Source: Zanthoxylum bungeanum | Taxonomy: Eukaryota; Streptophyta; Magnoliopsida; Sapindales; Rutaceae | Direction of reading: 5' to 3' | Assembly (NCBI GenBank): GCA_019454045.1 | Contig: SKCR01023429.1 | Location: forward strand, 1 to 64,000 | Length of the DNA: 64,000 bases | Made by a program: the position numbers and the translations under genes | In this document: positions 34,375 through 47,250 of the stretch, one piece after another | How the letters are laid out: every line of letters starts with the position of its first letter | Numbering within the stretch: the first letter of the stretch is position 1 | Notes under the pieces: model-generated | Seen by the model: only the letters and a program-made list of their open reading frames with translations | Told to the model about the DNA's origin: nothing | The model's database searches: none

Positions 34375-36177
34375 CCGCTAACATGCACCGTGCCACATGT
34401 CATAATCATATGGCGCCGAAACTCCGCGTGCCGCATGTCATCTTCCTATTCGACCACATCAACTGTGTGACACGTGTCTGACATGTGACCACCACATCAG
34501 CTGTATGCTATGTCAACATCATACGTGGACCACACGTCATCATCAGCCAATCATCGCCTGCCACGTGTCACCATCTCAGTGGACCCAAATCTGCCGCGTG
34601 CCACATGTCATAATTCTATTGGGCCGATAGAAACTGTGTGCCATGTCTGCAGTCAACAGTCAAAGCCGTGTGCCACGTCAGCAAGTCAAAAATTCAACAC
34701 GCATTTGACTTTTCAACTTGCGCGTCGCGACGTGGGCCTGTCCAGATGCTTATAATTTAGGCCATTTGCACTTCATTTGTTGTGTGCTTTCCTTGATTTT
34801 TTATAGACTTTAAAGGAATTGCATATATTTTATAAATATTTTTAATATTTAAATTATGTATTTTTATTTTTAATTTTAATTTCAATATTTTACTTTTCTT
34901 TTCTTTTATGTTTAGTAGTTAAATTTCTGCTGTGGAATGGTGAACCTTTTTACTTTTATAATTTAGATTAATCTCCCTTAATTATAATATATAAACTAGT
35001 TAAAACTTGACTTAATAAGGATACCGCCATATTGGTCGGTTGGTAATTATTGAAATTGGTTTTAACTTGACTAAGCATGGATACTGCCATATTGGTCGGT
35101 TGGTAATTATCACGCAAAATTTATATATTATAATAAAGGAGATTTCAAAATTAGAAATAGTAAAGGTAGATTAATCTCACTTTAAATTATAATATGAAAA
35201 TTGTAATTTAATAATATGGATTAAAGTTGATATAGCCTTAACGGCTGGTTTTAATTATGTAACATAATGTGACACCGCTTATAGGACGGGCTTTAGGTGA
35301 CCAATGATTACCGCCTATATGGTTGGTTTATGGATAAATAATAACAACGCCTTTATGGCTGGTTCAACTTAATTGAGTAATACTGGCAATTTTCATATTA
35401 TAATAAAGTGAGATTTCTAAAGGTGGATCCTCTAACCCCCAGTATTTTATTTTTATTCTAGGGAACTGATGAAACAATGTATTAACAAGCTTAATAATTG
35501 ATTTAATTATATAATAGGTAATTCTTTAGTTTGTTTATTGAGTCTTAAGTTTAATGCTTCTTGTTGCCTGATCACTAATAAGATTGATATGGTAAAATTA
35601 AAATGAACTTGACGAAGGGATTTTAGGCTTCAGCCTTAGATTCAATAGCTCACGATCTTCCTTGAGGATATATAACCCTTTAATAGATGTCCTTACAGGA
35701 TAGACATATACATGTCGGGCATTGGTAGCCAAAATTGGAACTTGAACTTAATGAATTCAAATAACTTGGTTAACATAGGAATATGATTATTTTAGTTACA
35801 CTGGGTATTTGCATCTGACCATCGACAGAGGCTTTTGCATAACTTCATGTTCTAGGTTAGTAAATTAATTTATTACACATATATAAGAGAATCAATTCAT
35901 CTTTAGAATAATATTGTGTGGAGTCACAACCCTAGGTATTTTGTGTCTTTAGTTTATTTTCCTTAGTATTTTCTTTTGTATTTTATTTATTCAGCAAATC
36001 CACATTCAACCAACGAATCAAGCAATTATTCTGTTCTCCCCCTAATTAGATACATGTAAATAAATAGAATCAACAATTAATAACAATAGTAGGAATTAAG
36101 TCCTCGTGGGATCGATGTTTTTATACTACTTAAACGATACGTGCACTTGCGTTTTACGCGTGTAACAACACCAGTCA
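34375..36177 (+). repeat. Athila/Tat-like right LTR, right part
   Basis: Resumes the LTR broken at 24424 and matches ~18836-20586. The CACGTG cluster (34440-34690), TATA-like TTATAATT at ~34749, subrepeats (35018-35370) and the end CACCAGTCA at 36177 are all present. After 36177 the sequence becomes the LTR of copia B. No clean target-site duplication can be assigned because the left side of the element is rearranged. Confidence 0.82.
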
Positions 36178-37357
36178 ATTATATTTACTTTAAATAATCC
36201 AAATACATATATTAATGATATATATGTCAAATATCATAATTTGACAATAAATTAATGTGTATTTAATAAAATCACATATTAAATACAAATACACATTAAT
36301 TAGAAAATGACCAAAAAACCCCTAAGCATGTATTTTTCTAGTTTAACCGTTAAAGGATTTATAAATAATCAATATTATTCATAATTATTGCCCTAGTGCT
36401 TTACGAGTATATTTCATTAGTGAGACTCTCTAAGTTCAGGCATATCCGTCACGAAATCCAATTTCGTGTCTATAATTTACCCACCCGTAAACTATGACGA
36501 CCACGGATAAAACTCGATGAACTATACAGGTCGAGGTCATCACATAGGTATAATCCCTTCGTCACAAGTATCCGGATTATCCCAGAGATATAGATATAAA
36601 TGTCAAATCTCTATTGGTATAATCTCGTCAACCTTTCCATTAGTAATCTCTTAATAACACTTACAACTCACTTCTATAGTGTACAATGGGCCAATGGATT
36701 TAACATATTTATAATCCTATATTGAATATCTATGCCCTGTACACATAGCTGATGGATTCTATCTAGAAACACATAGGATATTCTGAGGATCAATCCACGC
36801 CCAATGAACAGATGGAGGTCTGACCTTAATATATGGGTGACGTAACTGCCATCAAAGTGTGGAGGATATCTCATATATCCATAATGGTATCTCAATTCAA
36901 AGAATCACTATACTACTCAACCCGAGAAGATTCTTATTAATATTGGTTTACCATCCATTAAGAATATTCAGTGATACGTTCAGTATTTATCCGATATAAA
37001 CACCTACATGTCTATACGAGTCTCCGAGACTCATGGTTCATTGAGAATCAACCATTAAAATTCAAGATTCCAATATACGAAATGTACCGGTCTCATCGGG
37101 TTTACTTACTGACCAAGTAATGAAACCTTGACCAAGAACAATTTAAGAAATGATACTGTTATGATACAACTCAATGTCATTTGCGACGCTTTTGCAACTG
37201 CATCATAACTAATCATTCTAAGGTCAATTACGTCTTTACTATAAATTAAGAGATGTTATATTATAGAAACTGTTTATTTTATTCACAATAAAATATTTAC
37301 GTAAGTATTTATAGGGAAATACATATAGAAATTGGCGCTCTGAGCACTAGCCAAACA
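36178..37357 (-). repeat. Copia B 3' LTR, truncated
   Basis: On the minus strand starts TGTTTGGCTAGTGCTCAGAG after the polypurine tract. It is collinear with 46147-47250 of the other LTR, including TTATATTTACTTTAAATAAT and the GTCGAGGTCATC block. Only ~1.18 kb of an expected ~2.2 kb is present. It ends abruptly at the Athila/Tat-like LTR (36177). Confidence 0.8.
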
Positions 37358-38537
37358 AAATCTCCCACTTGCTCTAGTGCCAATATTGATTGTATCTCAT
37401 ACCCATCGACTCCACATGTTTATCAAATAACTTGGGAGGAATGGCCTTGGTAAGCAGGTTTGTACATTATCTTCACTTGGAACTTTGCACACGACAAAGT
37501 CCCCTCACGACACAATCTCTCGAATGATGTGATACTTCCATTCCACATGCTTTGAATTCCTATTCGCCCTCTGTTCATTTGCTTGCGCAATGGATCCATT
37601 ATTATCACAGTATAACAGAATCAGATTCTCGATACTTGGGACAACTCCTAACTCTGGGATAAATTTCTTAACCCAAACAGCTTCTTTTGCAGCTTCAGAA
37701 GCAACAATATATTTTGCCTCTGTAATGGAATCAGCTAGGGGTGGGCATCGGATCAGATTTAGCTATCGAATCGAATCGAATCATTTTTGGTTCATTTATC
37801 GAATTTCGGATCGGATCGGATAAATTTGATAACTATCGGATCGAATCGGATTTTATCCGATTTGATAATAAATCCGAATCCGATAAGGAATCTGATTTGA
37901 TAATGGATTCGAAATCCGATAGATAATCTGATTTGATAATAAATCTGATAGTAGATTCGATTTGATAACAAATCCGATTTGATAACGGATCCGATTCAAA
38001 AAATTTGTAAATTCATAACAATTTTATCGAATCGGATCGGATAACTTAAAATTCAAATAAATTTTATCAAATCGGATCCGTTATCAAATCGAATCCACTA
38101 TCGGATTCATTATCAAATCGGATTCTCTATCGGATTCAAATCCGTTATCAAATCGGATTTATCCGATTCATTAAGTATTCGAATCGGATCAAACAAATCT
38201 GATATGATTCGATAGTTATCGGATCAGATCGAGTTTGATAAGGCTATCAAACCTTATCGGATCAAACGAACTAATACTAATCGGATCGGATCAGATTCGG
38301 ATTCGGTCCGATCCGAATCCGATAATGCCCACCCCTAGAATCAGCTGTAGACCCCTGTTTGGAACTTTTTCAACAAACTACACCTCAAAACATGAATTTT
38401 GATGTAGACTTTCTATCATCAGGATCCGATTGGAAATCTGAATCCGTATACCTATTAACTTGCAGTTCATTTTGTCCATATATCAGAAACTTATCCTTAG
38501 TACCCTTAAGATACTTTAGGATATGTTTAATGGTCAT
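37358..38537 (-). pseudogene. Copia B RNase H remnant (split by hAT MITE)
   Basis: Minus-strand reading continues from RT through a W-to-stop TAG. It then shows HILKYLKGTKDKFLIY, YTDSDFQSDPDDRKST (catalytic Asp), two stops, KSSKQ-x-STADSITEAKYIVA (Glu), LYCDNNGSIAQAN (Asp) and SKHVEWKYHIIREIV. The segment between STADS and ITEAK is interrupted by the 602-bp MITE. Removal of one TSD copy restores contiguity. Later sequence is frameshifted before the polypurine tract. Confidence 0.85.
37736..38337. mobile_element. hAT-type MITE (602 bp foldback) with 8-bp TSD
   Basis: Terminal inverted repeats TAGGGGTGGGCA at the left and TGCCCACCCCTA at the right. Flanking 8-bp direct repeats GAATCAGC (37728-37735 and 38338-38345) are perfect. 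The interior is built almost entirely of TCGGAT/ATCCGA units, so the two halves fold into a long imperfect hairpin. There is no transposase. The 8-bp duplication and GGGGTGGGCA ends are typical of the hAT superfamily. It inserted in the RNase H of copia B, so it is younger than B. Short ORFs crossing it are artefacts. Confidence 0.92.
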
Positions 38538-39480
38538 CTAATGGTCATTACATGGGTTTGACTGATATCTACTGGTTACACTAACCGCGAAGCTGATATC
38601 AGGCCTTGTACATACCATGGCATATATGATGCTGCCCAAACACAAAGCATAAGGTTGATTAGACATTCTAATTTTCTCATCTTTTATTTGTGGACACATC
38701 TTCTTCGAAAGATGAATGCCATGTCTGAAAGGTATATTTGTTGTCTTACAATTATCAAAATTATACCGTTCCAAGATTTTATCTATGTGCGTTGATTGGG
38801 ATAACCGAATAAGCCTCATTTCTCTATCTTTATAGAATTTTATGCCTAAGACATAAGAAGCTTCTCTTTGGTCCTTCATATAGAAATTCTTAGAGAGGTA
38901 AGCTTTAACGCCCTGCATCATCCCGATGTCAATCCCAATGATCAAGATGTCATCAACATAGAGAACTAAAAATACCACCATACTCTCACTAGCCTTCTTA
39001 TACACACATGATTCTTCTGAATTCTTGAGAAAACAAGACAATTTGATTATCTTTTCGAATCAAATATTCCAACTTCACGAAGCTTATTTAAGTCCATATA
39101 TAGACTTCTTAAGCTTACATATCATGCCTGAGTTTTCGCTAGATACAAAATCTTCTGGTTGTTCCATATAGATTTCTTCATCAAGAAATCCATTTAGAAA
39201 ATCCATTTTGACATCCATCTGCTAAATCGCTTAATCATGGTAAGTAGAAACAGACAACAAAATCCTAATAGATTTTAGCATCGCAACTGGCGAAAACGTT
39301 TCATCGTAGTCGACACCAGGTCATTGCGTGTAACCTTTAGCTACCAGTCAAGCCTTAAAGGTTTCAACCTTTCCATCAGGCCTTCGTTTCCTTTGGTAAA
39401 CCCATTTACAATCGATAGGAACAATTTTTTCAGGAAGCTGAACCAAGTCCCAAACTTGATTCAGATGCACAGAGTCTAAC
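38538..39480 (-). pseudogene. Copia B reverse transcriptase remnant
   Basis: Frame 39041-38538 is open for 167 codons and shows ESCVYKKA, FLVLYVDDILIIG (both catalytic Asp kept), MKDQREASYVLGI, THIDKILERYNF and CTRPDISFAVSV. Upstream to ~39480 the frame is readable with stops: WVYQRKRRPDG, LVAKGY, DYDETFSPVAML, QMDVKMDFLNG, KKSIYGLK. The YVDD core is intact but at least five upstream stops make it inactive. Confidence 0.88.
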
Positions 39481-40540
39481 TCTGATTTCATGGCCTCTTG
39501 CCACTTCACGGAGTCGATGTCTAACATCGCTTCTCTTTAGGTATAAGGGTCAGTCTCTTAAACTAAGATAACATCAAGACTCCTTTCTTGTATCAAATAC
39601 AAGTGTTCATGAGGTCTAAATACCCTTTTCGGACCTACGGAGTGTGGGAAATGAAGGTTCTTCATCTACTTGAACTTCAGGTTCCTCCAGTGGTTCATTG
39701 GTCTCAAGTTGTACTTCATCAAGTATAACATATCTATGATTACGTCCTTCAGACAAAAATTCTATCTCTAGAAATTTTACAAAGCGAGCAACAAACAAAT
39801 TTCGATTATCGGTATCATAGAACAAATATCATTTCGTATTTGAAGGACATCTAACAGACCTAAACTTTTACCCTCGAGGCAAAAGCTTATTTTACTGCAG
39901 GACATCCCCAAACCCTAACATAATTAAGATTTTGTTTCCTACCAGTCCATATCTTATATGGAGTCGTAGGAACAGCTTTTGAAAGAATCTTATTCAAAAG
40001 CTAAGCGGCAGTTAAAAGAGCATATCCCAATAAGTAATATGGCAAATCTGTAAAACTCAACATGGACCGGACCATGTCCAATAATGTCTGATTTCTCATC
40101 TCTGACACTCTATTGTGTTGTGGAGTACCCGGAGGAGTAACATGAGCGAGAATCTCATTCTCCATTAAATAATCAGTGAACTCACCACTCATATATTCAC
40201 AGCCCCGATCCGATCGAAGATATTTAATATATTGACCAGTTTGTTTTTATACTTCATTTAGGAATTCTTTGAACTTTTCGAAGGTTTCCAATTTATGTTT
40301 TATCAAATAAATATAACTGTACCATGACACATTAATGGTGAGATCCTGAATCAAACCATTCCTAACAAACTGGGTTAGACGTCTCACACTTATATGACCT
40401 AACCTTATATGCCAAAGTTCTGTATTATTTATTTCAAATAGCTTACGTTTATTAATCCTAGTATTCAAGATATCTCGAGAAGTATGCAAAATATAATGAC
40501 CATGCTTATTTGGACACTCAAGGATCTTAATATTATTTCT
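39481..40540 (-). pseudogene. Copia B integrase and linker remnant
   Basis: Minus strand: LWHIRLGHISVRRL (HHCC-type His motif) at ~40440-40380. The integrase core then has a deletion, with KHKLETFEKFKEF at ~40290. Next come SDRGCEY-like sequence at ~40200 and HVTPPGTPQHNRVSEMRNQT (catalytic Glu) at ~40160-40085. The linker follows, including an acidic EEPEVQVDEEP at ~39690. The first integrase Asp segment is missing. The frame is interrupted at 40541 by the solo LTR; the other side continues at 43130. Confidence 0.8.
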
Positions 40541-43129
40541 TGTTAGGGTTGGTGCTCGGAGCGCCAATGCAGATCGTATTTATTACCAATTCATGAATAT
40601 GAACCATTTTTTCCATAATATTATGTATTTAAGGTAGCATCTCTTGTCTTATATATATATTCGATCTAATTTAGATTAGGTTTAAACTAAAAGGTTTAGT
40701 CATATGTATATTAGACAAAGACCGGAGAATATATATTGTAGTGGACAGTTACAATGGAGCTTGTAATTGACATTGAGAGGTGTCACTACTAGAAATATAT
40801 TCTCAAATAAATTTTGTGGTCAAGATTTACTAACCGGGTCGGTTAGTAAAATCCGCTAAAACCAGTACATGTCGTATATTGAAACTTGGTCTGATGGTTT
40901 GTCCCAATGAACCATGAGTCTTGGGAGACTCATATACACTTATAGGTGTTTATTTGATAAACATTAAACGACTCACCAAAATATTCCTAATATAGGGTAC
41001 ATCTACGTTAATAGGAATCTTCTTGAGTCGAGTAGCATTGTGGTCCTTCGACTTGAGATACCATTATGGATGTGTCAGTTATCCTCCACACTTTGACGGC
41101 AGTCACGTCAATGTTCTTTTTAGATCAGACCTCCGTCTGTCTATTAGGTGTGGACTGATGCTCTCGATATCTTGTAATATATCCAGAGAGGATCTGTCAG
41201 TCCCGTGTACGGGATATAGGCATCCACTTCTTGATACTCTAAAATCCTTGGCCATGGTATACTGCGGAACTATTCCGAATATTTGAGTAGAGAATCATGA
41301 TTTTATGTCACAATATACAGAATTGTACACTGCATAGATTTGATGTTTTATCTATATCTCCTGTACAATTCGGATGACCTGTAATAGAGGGACTATACGT
41401 ATGCGATGATCTCGACTTGTATGGTTCAGTGTGGTTATTTTTGGTCATCGTAATTTACGAGTGGGCGAATTACAGACACGGAAATTATTTCTGTGAGAGA
41501 TACACATGAACCTAGATTGTCCAACTAATAAAGAAAACTTGTAGAGCACTAGGGTAATAAATTATGGGTAATTTGATTATTCGTAATATTACACATGTTG
41601 TGATATTTTAGTATTTAATGTGTATGTGTATATGATACATAATTTGATTAGAAACACATTAGTATTAATTAGAGAATAACACTTGTAAATGTAGATTAAT
41701 TAATTAAATAATTGTTATTTGATTAATTAATTATACACATGACTAATTAATTTTTATACGTGTTAGACACATGTCTAATGTTAATTAGTTATTTTTGTCA
41801 TATGTGATAATGATTACTAATTAATTAAATGTTAATTAATTTTAATTATAGCATATTCTATCTTTTTATGCTTTGTGGATAAGCATATGGTGTGACAAAA
41901 TTTAGTCATATGTTTAGAACATATGAGGATTCTTTTTAGCCAAGTGTTATAAAGATGGAAATGACAAAATACCCCATAGTATTTAAAGCCAAGTTTCGAC
42001 CCATTGCCCCTAGGTTTTCATTTTTTGGTTCACTCCAAATTGTTCCAAATAAAATGGTGATTTCAATTTGGAGTTTTTGGGTGACTTTCGGCAGAAACAA
42101 AATGAAAGTGATTGAGAATAAAAGATTTATTTTCATTCATCTTGGCTTAATGGCCATTTGCATTTGCTGGATAAATAAGCCATTTTAGCCATTTGCTTAC
42201 GAAGTGAATAAAAGGCCAATTGGCTATTTGCATTTGCTGAAGTGATAGGCCATTTTGGCCATTTTCTTATGAAATGATTAAATGGCCATTCAGGTATTTT
42301 GATGAAGAATGATGTCCATTCGGTCATAGGGGCTATGCTTTTTGACTTGATTTGTTTGCTATAAAATGATTTCATTTCAGAGAGCAAAATTAGGGCTTTT
42401 CATATAGGTTTGCTTGTCATCAAATTGAAACATGGAAAATAAAGATTTGGAGCTTAAACAATGATTAGAAGGAATTACGGTAATTCCTCATTTCCTTTGT
42501 GTCAAAAATTTATTTCAATTTGTTCCAAGTATGAAACATATGATGTAGCTTTTAATCTATGCTCATTTGATGTCTGTAGCATGTTAGAAACCCTATTGAT
42601 TAGCTTATTATGCATGTGTAAACTAGTTAGGCTAATTAATATAATTAGGTCTAATTATTGTGTAGGACATAAAATTGTCATTCTAGAGTTATATTAGTCA
42701 TTCATAAGTAACCTAAAATTATTTGAGTAACTTTATGGTTGGAGTCTGTGGATTGATCTAACTGGATTTGGTTATGGATATTACTTGAATCAATTTGAGA
42801 ATTAATTGATTAATTTGTAATTAATTCAATTTTGACTCAATTTATGAAATTGAGTTGTTGTGGATGTAATTGGATGTATAATAATGCGTAAGAAAAATTT
42901 CTAGAATTTTTGGAATTGTTTCGAAAGTGTTTTGGGAATTTTTCGTAAAATCGCATTGAGGGAAAAATTATAATTTGGTGAAATTATGATATTTATGAAT
43001 GTCGTGAGAGATTTGGGCAAAATATGGATTTAAAATTGGAATACGATACCAATTATTCATCGAGACTGTTAAAAATTTTAAAAGTCTATTTTGCTCGATA
43101 GCCGCGCTTCCGCCCGAAAAACCCTTTCA
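40541..43129 (+). mobile_element. Solo LTR of a copia-A-like family, perfect TSD
   Basis: 2589 bp from TGTTAGGGTTGGTGCTC to ...ACCCTTTCA, flanked on both sides by TTTCT (40536-40540 and 43130-43134). Its start and several internal blocks (TATTAGACAAAGACC, AGTCTTGGGAGACTCAT) match the reverse complement of the A element LTRs. There is no internal region and only one LTR, so it is a solo LTR left by recombination between the two LTRs. It splits the pol gene of B. It also carries a pair of ~65-bp subrepeats (42152-42281). Confidence 0.9.
42152..42281. repeat. Paired subrepeats rich in GGCCA in solo LTR
   Basis: Units 42152-42213 and 42214-42281 share ATTTGCATTTGCTG and GCCATTTT, with inverted GGCC/TTGGCC elements that can form small hairpins. 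Another TGGCCATT follows at 42283. Confidence 0.65.
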
Positions 43130-43503
43130 TTTCTGTCATATAAATACAAGGAATAATTCTTAATATTTACATGATATCCCTCTGTATCTAATATAAAAAG
43201 TGATATAATATTCTCTACGCATCCTGGTACAAATTAGCAGTCATTTAACAAAAGTCTCCCATTGGGTAAGAGAATCTCGCATAATCCCACTACAACCGCA
43301 TCCAGAGAGCCACTACTCTCGAAATGTAACTGCATCTCTCCATATTTCAGTCCTCTATTTTCCTTCAACACCTGCAGCGAATTACAAATGTGAACAGGAC
43401 AAGCAGAATCTAAAATCCAACTAGATGTGACATCTTCACAAGCTAAAGAGATATCAATAACAGGAAACATAAAAGTATCTGATGTCGATGCTCTTTCCTT
43501 CAT
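43130..43503 (-). pseudogene. Copia B protease remnant
   Basis: Frame 43503-43234 encodes MKERASTSDTFMF, then SWILDSACPVHICNS (aspartic protease; the usual DSG is DSA here) and LPNGRLLLNDC. The expected YVP...NIIS segment follows as broken frame up to the solo LTR at 43130. It is continuous in frame with the zinc knuckle just upstream (43504-43585). Confidence 0.85.
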
Positions 43504-44327
43504 GATCTGGGCCAGGTAGTCTGAACAATTCCTCTTCCAGTGCCCGATCTTGTTACAGTGGTGGCATTTGTCTTCAGAAGCTCTATTGGGCTTCGTTATC
43601 TTACCTTGCGGAGGAGCATTGAAACCATTATTTTTCTTTCCATTTGTCTTCTACCCCTTCAACTTGGAGTGGGAATAAGCGGAAAGTGAAGTGGGTTTCG
43701 GAAGGTGATTCGGCACTCCATTCCTTAAATCCTTATCTGATGTGAGAAGCATCATATGCAACTCATGGTAAGAACAGTGAATCATGTTCATGTTAAAGCA
43801 CATCACAAGCTGACGATATGATGCCAGGAGTGAACCTAGAATGACACTCCGTCCTAGGTATCATTCAAAGGGAAAGCACTTCACCTCAATTACTTAATCA
43901 GATCGATCAAATGAAGCACATGTGTTCTCACACCTTGTCCCTCATCAAGTCTTGAATGGAATAGTTCCATTGCGACTCTATGAAGCAAGACCTGTTCTTG
44001 ATTCATGAATGATTCCCGGAGTTGTATCATCATACTATATGTGTCAAGCATATCAAAATATTTCCTCTTGAGTTCCGAAGCCAGTGAATTGAGTATATAT
44101 GACTTAACTCTTAAATCATCATCATTCCATTTCTAGAAAGTCTCAAGTTCCTCTGTTGCCGCATCCTCAGTTATAGCAAAGGGCAGATGACCCTCTAACA
44201 CATATCATAGTTTCTTAGACCCGAGGACAATCGTTAAATCTAAGTGCCAGTCTATGAAGTTCTCAGTGTCTTTGAGCTTATTCGCATCAAGCATACGAGC
44301 AAAGTGGTTGGTTCAAGAAGCCGCCAT
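43504..44327 (-). pseudogene. Copia B gag remnant
   Basis: Start-like ATG at 44325-44327 (minus) followed by GCG GCT TCT and an early TGA. Then come NHFARMLDANKLKDTENFID, LTIVLGSKKL and a helical gag domain with MLDTYSMMIQLRESF and LHRVAMELFHSRLDEG. A frameshift near 43840 follows, and finally an intact knuckle C-H-H-C-x4-H-W-K-R-N-C at ~43579-43538. Gag length matches copia gag (~270 residues). Several stops and at least one frameshift inactivate it. Confidence 0.82.
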
Positions 44328-45085
44328 CGTAAATCTATCACATAGATAGCAAAAAACGGTTAGCAGAAAAAACAGTTTCATATAATATCTTAAAGCATTA
44401 AATAGATCATGGATTTTTAATCTAAAAATGCCTCTCCCACTATTTAATGTAAAACTGTAATCCCCAAACAGAATACAAAATATTCAATAATCAAATTAAA
44501 ATTCAATCGTGAAATGTGGACCCCGTTAATATATTTTAGCTCACAGCTTTAACACGTTCTCGCCTACGTATATTCAGTAGGTAGACAACTCATTGTCAAT
44601 CACTCATCAGTGATTCCTGGGTTCCGATCATGATCATTTCTCGTTGTGACAGCTTTGGCACGTTCACAAGGAGACGTATCAAGGTTAAACTTATCAATGA
44701 TAAATTCAAGATATTTGTGTAACCCTGACAGTTTTGACACGTTCAAGATTTCGCTTTCACTTGAATTTACCTAATATTATCTATTTATCTGGTATAAATT
44801 AATTCCTATGAGATATACCCTCACAGCTTTGGCACGTTCTTGGATATAGTCATATAATTTTTTTTTATAAACTGTATTGACAAGACGGACCAAAATGATG
44901 CATCAAATACATATTAATTATTAAACCTTATTAATTAAGGATTTTCCGCAAAAAATGTAACACACTTTATTTTAATCAAATTAAATAAATTCATGCATGC
45001 ATAAAGTAAAGATTAGATTAAATATCAAATTTAAAGGCCTAATCATATCATAGGTTTAGAATCAGACCCGTTCTGATACCATTTT
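44328..45085 (-). other. Copia B leader and primer site
   Basis: A ~750-bp leader. GACAGCTTTGGCACGTTC-type blocks recur four or five times (44540-44840, plus strand CACAGCTTT...CACGTTC). The same blocks occur in the A leader (57045-57260). The primer site is TGGTATCAGAA (minus) at 45071-45081. Confidence 0.7.
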
Positions 45086-47250
45086 TGTTGGGATTTTTCA
45101 AAATTGTCATGAAGCCACATAAGTTTGCATTTTGATCATTTTAATCCTAATTTGTCAAATACAAGATTATGTGATTTCCAATCACTACCAAAAAGATTTA
45201 TACATCTCATATACATCAAAATACAACACACACAAAATCCATAATTTTCTTCAAATTACCGAGAGCACCTTTATTCTTGATTTTGATCATTTTGGTCCTA
45301 GTTTTTCAAATACAAGTTTAGATGATTTCCAATAAATGTCAAAATGATTGTTATATCTCATATACATCATAATACAACACATATATGAAAAGCCCCAATT
45401 TAGGTTGAGGTAAGAACCCTAAATTTTCAAATTTATAAAATTTATAAAATTGACAAAAATTAATTCAATATAACACTTTAATTTGATCTCTACAACACCA
45501 AACAAGTCTCACCACTTTGAAACAACTCAAGAAAAAATTTAGGTCATCAATGAGTGGCCTAACAACTCCAAAATGGCAACCAAGTCATCTAATGACTAAA
45601 AGAGAGTTTATTAACACTTAACAAGCTTAATTTAATTACATACATGCATACATCTATCATTCAAGCTTCCAAACTTCGCAACACAAAAATAAAAGAGTAG
45701 AAAAACATTAAGACAATATATGTTGTAGCTAAAAACAATAGGAACATTTTTCCTTCTAAAGAAAAGTTGAAATTACTTACTAATCTTCAAGATTTCCTTT
45801 ATTTTTTGCTCATCACCTCTATTTTTCTCTCAAGTTTTTTTTTTGTGTGTATTTTGGAGGCTTAACCTAATGGAAGCAAATGAAAAATAAAACCTTTATC
45901 TATGTCCTAGGGTTGGCCGAATATTGCAAGAAAATGGAAATAGATATTTTGCAATTTTAATCTAATTAAAGTAGCAAAAATCAATTTGATAACTTTTTTC
46001 TTTAACTGCAAAAGTCAAACATTTACAATTTAATCATTTCCAATTCTAAATATCAACTTAGATATTTTGTATTTCAATTACTTTAATTATTTCACAATTA
46101 AATATTTAAATAATTACTTAAATATAAATATTTAAATATATATATTATATTTACTTTAAATAATCCAAATACATATATTAATGATATATATATCAAATAT
46201 CATAATTTGAAAATTAATTAATGTGTATTTATTAAATCATATATTAAATACAAATACACATTAATTAAGAAAGGACCAAAAAACCCTATGTATTTTTCCG
46301 TTTAACCGTTAAACGATTTATAAACCATAAATATGATTCATAATTGTTGCCCTAGTGCTCTATGAGTATATTTCATTAGTGAAACTCTCTAACTTCAGAC
46401 ATAGCTGTCACGAAATCAAATTTCATATCCATAATTTATCCACCCGTAAACTATGACGACCACAGATAAAACTCGTTGAACTATACAGGTCGAGGTCATC
46501 GCATATGTATAATCCCTTCGTCACAAGTATCCAGATTATTCTAGAGATATAGATATAAACGTCAAATATCTATAGGTATAATCTCGTCGACTTTTCTATT
46601 AGCAATCTTCATAGCACTTAGAACTCACTTCTACAGTGTACCACAGGCTCATAACACTTAGAACTCACTTCTAATCCTATATTGAATATCTATGTTCTGT
46701 ACATAGAGCTGACGGATTCTATCTTGACACACACATGATATCATTAGGATCAATCCACACCAAACAAAAAGGTGGAGGTCTGACTTTAATATGTCGGTTA
46801 CGTGACTGTCATATATCAACAGTTGTATCGCTACTCTAAACAAAAATATTCTTTTTGACATTGGTGAATCATCCATTAAGAATCTTCTGTGATTCATTCA
46901 GTATTTATCCGATATAAATACCTACATGTCTATACGAGTCTCCAAGACTCATGGTTCATTGAGAATCAACCATTGAAATCCAAGATTCTAATATATGAAA
47001 TGTACCAGTCTCATCGGGTTTACTTACTGACCAAGTAATGTAAGCCTTGACCAGGAACAGTTTAAGAAATGATACTGTTATGATACAACTCAATGTCAGT
47101 TGCGACACTTTTGCAACTGTATCATAACTAATCATTCTAAGGTCAATTACATCTTTACCATAAATGAATAGATGTTATATTATAGAAACTGCTTATTTTT
47201 TCATAATAAAATATTTACATAAGTATTTACAAGGAAATACAAATGGAAAT
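45086..47250 (-). repeat. Copia B 5' LTR, lacking its outermost bases
   Basis: Plus-strand left end TGTTGGGATTTTTC (LTR 3' end ...TCCCAACA on the minus strand). It is collinear with the 3' LTR from 46147. At 47250 the match stops ~105 bp (by coordinates of the partner) short of the full end, judged from 37308-37357, and Tekay-like LTR sequence begins. It contains a pyrimidine-rich tract near 45830. No gene. Confidence 0.78.

Larger units (their letters stand above)
37358..45085 (-). mobile_element. Ty1/copia element B, internal region with insertions
   Basis: Minus-strand copia internal region. A primer-site-like TGGTATCAGAA is at 45071-45081 and gag at 44327-43504. The protease is next, then integrase split by a solo LTR, RT, RNase H split by a MITE, and the polypurine tract CAAGTGGGAGATTT at 37358-37371. 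Without the two insertions the internal region is ~4.5 kb, the normal copia size. All frames carry stops. The gene order reads right to left. Confidence 0.85.

Noticed and set aside
37590..37926. Two ORFs crossing the left MITE boundary
   Set aside because: They are chimeras of antisense RNase H and MITE arm sequence; no independent support.
41936..42697. Several ORFs in the solo LTR 40541-43129, including a hydrophobic one at 42461-42697
   Set aside because: They lie inside an LTR, carry no recognisable domain, and the A element LTRs do not preserve them.
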